From: Ezakiella coagulans
GTDB lineage: Bacteria > Bacillota > Clostridia > Tissierellales > Peptoniphilaceae
Direction of reading: 5' to 3'
Length of the DNA stretch: 64,000 nt
Assembly: GCF_003096635.1 (NCBI RefSeq)
Contig: NZ_QEKV01000001.1
Location: 257,534 to 321,533, forward strand
Shown here: positions 59,925 through 64,000 of the stretch, one piece after another
Layout of the letters: each line of letters opens with the position of its first letter
Numbering within the stretch: position 1 is the stretch's first letter
Notes under the pieces: model-generated
What the model saw: only the letters and a program-made list of their open reading frames with translations
What the model was told of the DNA's origin: nothing
The model's database searches: none
Program-made: the position numbers and the translations under genes

Positions 59925-61103
59925 ATGCAAATCGGCCTTATGGGATTTGGAACTATCGGCAGCGGAGTATATGAGCTTATAAATTCTAAATTCAATGATA
60001 TAAGAGTAAAAAAAATATTGGTTCGGGGACTACATGGACGCAGCGAGAATCTTTTCACAACTGACAAAGATGAAATTTTGCGTGATGATGATATAGATAC
60101 AATTGTTATAGCAATTGGTGACGATGCCGTTTCATACGAAATTGCAACCGAGGCATTGAAAAGGGGTAAGAACGTCGTTTCAGCAAACAAGGAAATAGTT
60201 GTCAATCATTTGTCTGAGTTTATTAAACTTGCAAATGAAAACAATGTAAAATTTAGATTTGAATCGACGGTCGGCGCAGGTCTTCCGTGGATCAAAACGC
60301 TTTGTGAGTACGGCAAGATAAATAATATAAGCAAGGTTTACGGGAATTTTAACGGAACCAGCAATTTTATTTTGGACATGATGAAGCGTGACGGGATAGA
60401 TTTTAAAGAAGCTCTTTTAAAAAGTAGAATTTTAAGATATCAGGAGCCGGATTATTTTGATGATATAACCGGAGTTGATTCTAGAAACAAGCTCATAATT
60501 TCGATGATGCTTGCATTTAATAAATTTGTTGTACCGAAAGATATTCCAACTTATGGCATTCAAAATATAAGAAGTCTCGACTTTGGATTTTTTGAAAGGC
60601 ATAAACTTACGCCGAAACTCATGAGTTATGCGATGATTGACAACGATAAAGTTGCGGCAATTGTTGCACCGACTTTATATGAACAGTCCACCTTGAGAGC
60701 GAATGTACGCGGCAACAATAATATGCTCGGAATGGTCGGGGATGTTATTGGAGAAGTGCAGATTATAGGGGCAGGAGCGGGTAAATATTCCGCATCAAAC
60801 GGTGTTTTGCTTGATTTGTTAGAAATTATAAATGGTGATGATATAAAGCTTACACTTCCTGAAAGAGTGACTATTGATGAAACGAGAATTACACACAGAT
60901 TTTATTTTTCGTTCGATCAAAGCTCCTACAAAATCGAAAGAATTTTGCTACCGTACGTGCACTCCATTTTTGAAACGCAAGACAGTTTTGTTATTACAAC
61001 AAGAAATATAAGTCTTGATACCTGTATCGATTTATTGGAAAAAATTGAAGATACAGATGAAAGATTCTTCTTTGCTGTTTATGGCGATGAAGAAATAAGT
61101 TAG
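59925..61103 (+). CDS. hom: Homoserine dehydrogenase
   Basis: 392 residues from the ATG at 59925 with GAGGTGG at 59913-59919; a GTG three codons earlier overlaps that site. Rossmann G-F-G-T-I-G-S-G-V near the N-terminus, N-K-E near residue 92, G-T-S-N-F-I-L near 146 and the D-x-x-G-x-D-x-x-x-K block near 183. There is no ACT regulatory domain but a short C-terminal region. It reduces aspartate semialdehyde to homoserine for Thr and Met. No asd or thr genes are next to it. Confidence 0.9.
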   Translation: MQIGLMGFGTIGSGVYELINSKFNDIRVKKILVRGLHGRSENLFTTDKDEILRDDDIDTIVIAIGDDAVSYEIATEALKRGKNVVSANKEIVVNHLSEFIKLANENNVKFRFESTVGAGLPWIKTLCEYGKINNISKVYGNFNGTSNFILDMMKRDGIDFKEALLKSRILRYQEPDYFDDITGVDSRNKLIISMMLAFNKFVVPKDIPTYGIQNIRSLDFGFFERHKLTPKLMSYAMIDNDKVAAIVAPTLYEQSTLRANVRGNNNMLGMVGDVIGEVQIIGAGAGKYSASNGVLLDLLEIINGDDIKLTLPERVTIDETRITHRFYFSFDQSSYKIERILLPYVHSIFETQDSFVITTRNISLDTCIDLLEKIEDTDERFFFAVYGDEEIS

Positions 61104-61112
61104 GAGGTTTTT

Positions 61113-61646
61113 ATGAAACAAAAAATTACTACACGACAAATGGTTTTAACAGCTGTATTTATTGCAATGGGCGTTATTATACCATGGGCATTTCACAGTG
61201 TGCCGAATGCATGGACATTTTTACCTATGCATCTTCCGGCACTAGTTGCAGGACTTTTACTCGGACCGGTTAGCGGACTTTTGACCGGAGCATTTTCCGT
61301 TGTTTTAAGCGGACTTATTACAGGTATGCCACCTGTTGCAAAGTGGCTCGTAATGGTTCCTGAACTCGCAAGCTATGGTCTTTTCGCAGGCCTTTTCCAA
61401 CGTTTATTCAAAAAAGATTATGTTGGAACAATCATTTCATTGGTACTTGCTATGCTCGCAGGAAGAGTTGTTTATGCACTTATGAAATTTATCGAGGTAC
61501 AAGTTGTTGCAGGGGTTAAACCTTTCACATTCCAAGCTTTTATTGCAGGAGCATTCGTAATGGTTATTGCAGGCATTATCATGCTTGTTGTAGTTGTTCC
61601 ACCGATTGTTCTTATGCTTAGAAAATTGCTTGAAAACAATAGATAA
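61113..61646 (+). CDS. ECF transporter S component
   Basis: 177 residues with six helices, N-terminal positive stretch (T-T-R-Q-M-V-L-T-A) and a G-P-V-S-G loop, as in group II S components. AGGAGG at 61101-61107 gives the start. A P-loop kinase follows after 3 bases, so the imported molecule is perhaps a nucleoside or vitamin that is then phosphorylated. The ligand is unknown. Confidence 0.82.
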   Translation: MKQKITTRQMVLTAVFIAMGVIIPWAFHSVPNAWTFLPMHLPALVAGLLLGPVSGLLTGAFSVVLSGLITGMPPVAKWLVMVPELASYGLFAGLFQRLFKKDYVGTIISLVLAMLAGRVVYALMKFIEVQVVAGVKPFTFQAFIAGAFVMVIAGIIMLVVVVPPIVLMLRKLLENNR

Positions 61647-61649
61647 GAA

Positions 61650-62204
61650 ATGTTAATTACATTAGACGGATTTTCCGGGAGTGGAAAGTCGACACTGGCA
61701 AAAAAACTTGAAAGTGAGATTCCCGGAATAAGGGTTATCAAAGCGGATGATTTTTTCTACCAATGCGGAGAAAAAAGAGATAAAAGAGCCGGCAATTTTA
61801 ATGTAAGAAGATTTATAAAAGAAGTCACTCCTCAAATAAAAAGGGGGAGTGGCTTCTTTATTAGAGCATATGATTGCAGGAACGGCAAATTTTATAAAAA
61901 ATGGATCCCGGAAGGGAACATAACTATTTTAGAGGGAAGTTACACCTCAACTCCGAGTCTTGACTCATACAGAGATTTGGGATTTTTTGTAAATTGCGAC
62001 AGAAGAGAACGTGAAATACGTGTGAAGTCGAGAGAAGGGGACAATTACTTAAATTTTTTAAACAGATGGTTTAAAGACGAGTATAATTTTGAAATTAAAT
62101 TTAGAACATATAAAAACAGTGTAATAGTGAATAATTATAACGAATTGAGGGATTATATATGTGGAGAAAAATTATTAAAGATAAAGAATTTACAAGTTCG
62201 ATGA
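61650..62204 (+). CDS. P-loop kinase, uridine-kinase-like
   Basis: 184 residues. Walker A G-F-S-G-S-G-K-S-T near residue 7, then D-D-F-F near 34 and D-R-R-E-R-E near 115. This suits the uridine kinase / phosphoribulokinase-like group acting on small sugar or nucleoside substrates, though it is short. Likely works with the preceding S component. It shares 46 bases with the MATE gene. Confidence 0.72.
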   Translation: MLITLDGFSGSGKSTLAKKLESEIPGIRVIKADDFFYQCGEKRDKRAGNFNVRRFIKEVTPQIKRGSGFFIRAYDCRNGKFYKKWIPEGNITILEGSYTSTPSLDSYRDLGFFVNCDRREREIRVKSREGDNYLNFLNRWFKDEYNFEIKFRTYKNSVIVNNYNELRDYICGEKLLKIKNLQVR

Positions 62205-63514
62205 CAAAAATTGCTGTCCCGGTTATGCTTCAAAGCTTAATAACAAGCAGCCTTAATACGCTGGACACATTTATGATTACAAAGCTTGGGACAAATTCAA
62301 TTGCGGGTGTTGGTCTTGCAAATCAAATATTCTTTTTCTATAGCTTTATACTTTTTGGAATAAATACGGGAGCGTCAATTTTATTTGCACAATTTTATGG
62401 CGCAAATGAGTTGGATAGAGTTAAAAAGACACTAAACTACTCGCTAAAATTCTCGATTGCGGTATCTATTATTTTTAATATACTCGCATATTTTATTCCG
62501 GAGTATTTAATCTCTCTATTTACAAATGATGCAGCAGTAATTGCTGAAGGGGCAAAGTATATGAGAGTAGTTTCACTTTCGTACATTGTGACAGGCATGA
62601 GCTTTGCGATCGGTATTGCAATGCGAAGCACCGGAAATGCACGAAGCCCGTTTATAGCAAGTTTTGTTTCGTTCTTTGTAAATGCATTTTTTAACTATTG
62701 TTTTATTTTTGGAAAATTCGGTTTTCCGGCTCTCGGTGTAAAAGGTGCCGCAGTGGGAACAATATTCGCAAGGTTTACGGAATGCTTTGTATTGATTTAT
62801 GTAATCAGAAGATACAGAGGTCCGCTTTATGCGAAAGTCAAGGATTTGTTTTCAATCGACAAGGATTTCAGAAAATATTTTGTACGTGTTGTTACACCGG
62901 TAACTATTGAAGAAACTCTTTGGAGCCTTGCTCAAGTTGTTTATGGTGCGATATATGCGAAAATTGGGGTTGAGGCAACAGCTGCAATTCAAGTTGCACA
63001 GGCGATTTCAAATATGCTATATGTCATAGCAAGAGGCGTTTCTTCGGCATCCGCTGTAATAATTGGCATGAAGATTGGGGAAAACAAGCTTGAAAGAGCA
63101 CACGATATGGCACTTAAAAGTTTGACGGTAGGCTTTTCGTCCGGAGTGCTTTTGGGTTCTATATTAATTTTTATTCCGCATATATTTTTGATGGTGTTTC
63201 CGGATTTGACACCGGGAGTACGTGAATCGGCAAGACTTGCACTAATGGCGTTCGGATTGACATATCCGTTTAGAATGTACAATTCCGTTTCAATTGTCGG
63301 CGTTTTCCGTGGAGGTGGAGATGTCAAGTATTCGATGTTTTTGGAACTTTTCTGCTCATGGTTTGTAGGTATTCCGTGTGCAGCCATAGGAGTTGTATTT
63401 TTCAGAGTACCGCTTTGGGGAGCACTTCTTCTTTCATCAATTGATGAAGTTGTAAAACTTGCAATTGGAACACCGAGAATACTAAAGAAAAAATGGATTA
63501 AGAGATTGGCTTAG
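62159..63514 (+). CDS. MATE-family efflux transporter
   Basis: 451 residues with 12 helices in the two-bundle MATE fold. The start at 62159 has GAGGG upstream and lies 46 bases inside the kinase gene. The N-terminal P-V-M-L-Q and the mid-protein A-M-R-S-T-G-N-A are typical. Such proteins export cationic compounds using sodium or proton gradients. Substrate unknown; position after the kinase may be chance. Confidence 0.9.
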   Translation: MWRKIIKDKEFTSSMTKIAVPVMLQSLITSSLNTLDTFMITKLGTNSIAGVGLANQIFFFYSFILFGINTGASILFAQFYGANELDRVKKTLNYSLKFSIAVSIIFNILAYFIPEYLISLFTNDAAVIAEGAKYMRVVSLSYIVTGMSFAIGIAMRSTGNARSPFIASFVSFFVNAFFNYCFIFGKFGFPALGVKGAAVGTIFARFTECFVLIYVIRRYRGPLYAKVKDLFSIDKDFRKYFVRVVTPVTIEETLWSLAQVVYGAIYAKIGVEATAAIQVAQAISNMLYVIARGVSSASAVIIGMKIGENKLERAHDMALKSLTVGFSSGVLLGSILIFIPHIFLMVFPDLTPGVRESARLALMAFGLTYPFRMYNSVSIVGVFRGGGDVKYSMFLELFCSWFVGIPCAAIGVVFFRVPLWGALLLSSIDEVVKLAIGTPRILKKKWIKRLA

Positions 63515-63522
63515 GTGGTAAA

Positions 63523-63762
63523 ATGTTTTTTATTATTGGTGGAGTTATTTTATTTTTAATTTTAAAAATTCTTTCAGTTCCATTTAAAATTATATTCAAA
63601 CTTGTTGTGAACGCTATTGCAGGGGCGGTTTTGCTTTTGATTGTAAATTTATTTCTTTCAAACTTCGGAGCGATTGTTCCTCTCACAAATCTAAATTGTA
63701 TTTTGGTTGGAATTTTCGGCGTTCCTGCAGCTATAGTTCTGGTAATTTATTATGCTATGTAA
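63523..63762 (+). CDS. Pro-sigma-K processing inhibitor BofA-like protein
   Basis: 79 residues, ATG after TAGGTGG. Two to three hydrophobic segments in the pattern of BofA: a K-L-V-V-N-A-I-A-G-x-x-L-L run, then L-N-C-I-L-V-G-I-F-G-V-P-A-A near the end. In Bacillus BofA controls the SpoIVFB protease during sporulation. Nothing else in the window is sporulation-specific except the PdaA-like enzyme. Many non-sporulating Firmicutes keep BofA with unknown role. Confidence 0.75.
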   Translation: MFFIIGGVILFLILKILSVPFKIIFKLVVNAIAGAVLLLIVNLFLSNFGAIVPLTNLNCILVGIFGVPAAIVLVIYYAM

Positions 63763-64000
63763 TTTTTTGAAACCGATAAAAATAAAAGATAAAACATTTT
63801 ATGAAAAGGAATTTTCAGATAGCTCACGTTTATTAATGACCGGAATAGATTTCAATTTCAGGAAATATAATTTAAAAAACACAAATAAATTTTTAAAATT
63901 TTATGAAATTAGTGAGAAAAAAATTGCTAAGACATATCAAAAACACACGAAGAATGTGGTTGTAAATCCGCATCCGGGTGAATATTATAATGTTGACGGT
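63752..64000 (+). CDS. Probable PgeF/YfiH laccase-domain protein, partial (cut by window end)
   Basis: An open frame from ATG 63752 (or TTG 63767) runs off the window, so about 80 residues are seen. A stretch near the end (K-H-T-K-N-V-V-V ... P-G-E-Y-Y-N-V-D-G) fits the Q-x-H-x-x-N-V and D-G positions of PgeF/YfiH proteins, which clear incorrect peptidoglycan precursors. The identification is tentative because the metal-binding His and Cys region lies beyond the window. Confidence 0.5.
   Translation, partial: MLCNFLKPIKIKDKTFYEKEFSDSSRLLMTGIDFNFRKYNLKNTNKFLKFYEISEKKIAKTYQKHTKNVVVNPHPGEYYNVDG

Overview
The window is AT-rich, densely packed, mostly operonic DNA from a low-GC Gram-positive (Bacillota). 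It has strong AGGAGG-type ribosome binding sites, frequent TTG and GTG starts, TTGACA/TATAAT-type promoters, a long Firmicute-type SRP RNA and three lipoteichoic-acid-synthase-like proteins. Aspartase, YedF, a type 2 IPP isomerase, a RocB-like protein and the absence of respiratory genes suggest an anaerobic coccus of the Tissierellia/Peptoniphilaceae kind. That placement is inference only; no 16S rRNA or ribosomal protein gene is present.

Layout. 1-1422: a tandemly duplicated two-gene membrane cassette of unknown function. 1628-6189: a translationally coupled chain of exopolyphosphatase, polyphosphate kinase, an AAA ATPase and a PD-(D/E)XK-like protein. 6248-15642: YchF, a PdaA-like deacetylase lipoprotein, an ABC transporter, then RecD2, ComF, ApbE and small unknowns. 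15796-22606: BrnQ, then a surface-polymer cluster made of an LTA-synthase-like protein with a C-terminal degenerate GDPD-like region, an MBOAT acyltransferase and its DHHW partner. 22771-26564: a stalk-domain secreted protein and three leftward housekeeping genes. 26565-29640: a gene graveyard with two decayed ends of the same gene (probably hsdR), a pseudogene with in-frame stops and a DegV remnant, enclosing a DMT transporter with a histidine-rich tail and a DUF488 gene. 29641-34323: a TudS-like desulfidase with an ECF S component, and a heterodimeric ABC exporter behind a near-perfect palindrome.

34484-35381 is an array of eight ~95-100 bp repeats built from the 3' end of the adjacent tRNA-Ser(CGA), with an inserted pair of structured elements. 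35426-40344 is leftward: tRNA-Ser, tadA, YARHG protein, type 2 IPP isomerase, LCP ligase, a lipoprotein and psd. 40430-50285 is rightward: pssA, deoD, a RocB-like protein, an FAD protein, a second LTA-synthase-like protein, tRNA-Ser(GGA) fused end-to-end to the SRP RNA, and a third LTA-synthase-like protein with the same GDPD-like tail. 50393-64000: aspartase, HutD, YedF, MscS, DUF951, a racemase, a split chromate transporter, phosphatases, homoserine dehydrogenase, an ECF S component with a P-loop kinase, MATE, BofA, and the start of a probable PgeF.

Common theme: the cell envelope. Anionic phospholipid and PE synthesis (pssA, psd), polyglycerolphosphate polymer synthesis (three LtaS-like), its probable O-acylation (MBOAT/DHHW), attachment of polymers (LCP), peptidoglycan modification (PdaA) and isoprenoid supply (fni) all lie here. 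The strongest leads are the LtaS/GDPD-like fusions, the ATPase/nuclease-like pair, and the tRNA-derived repeat array.
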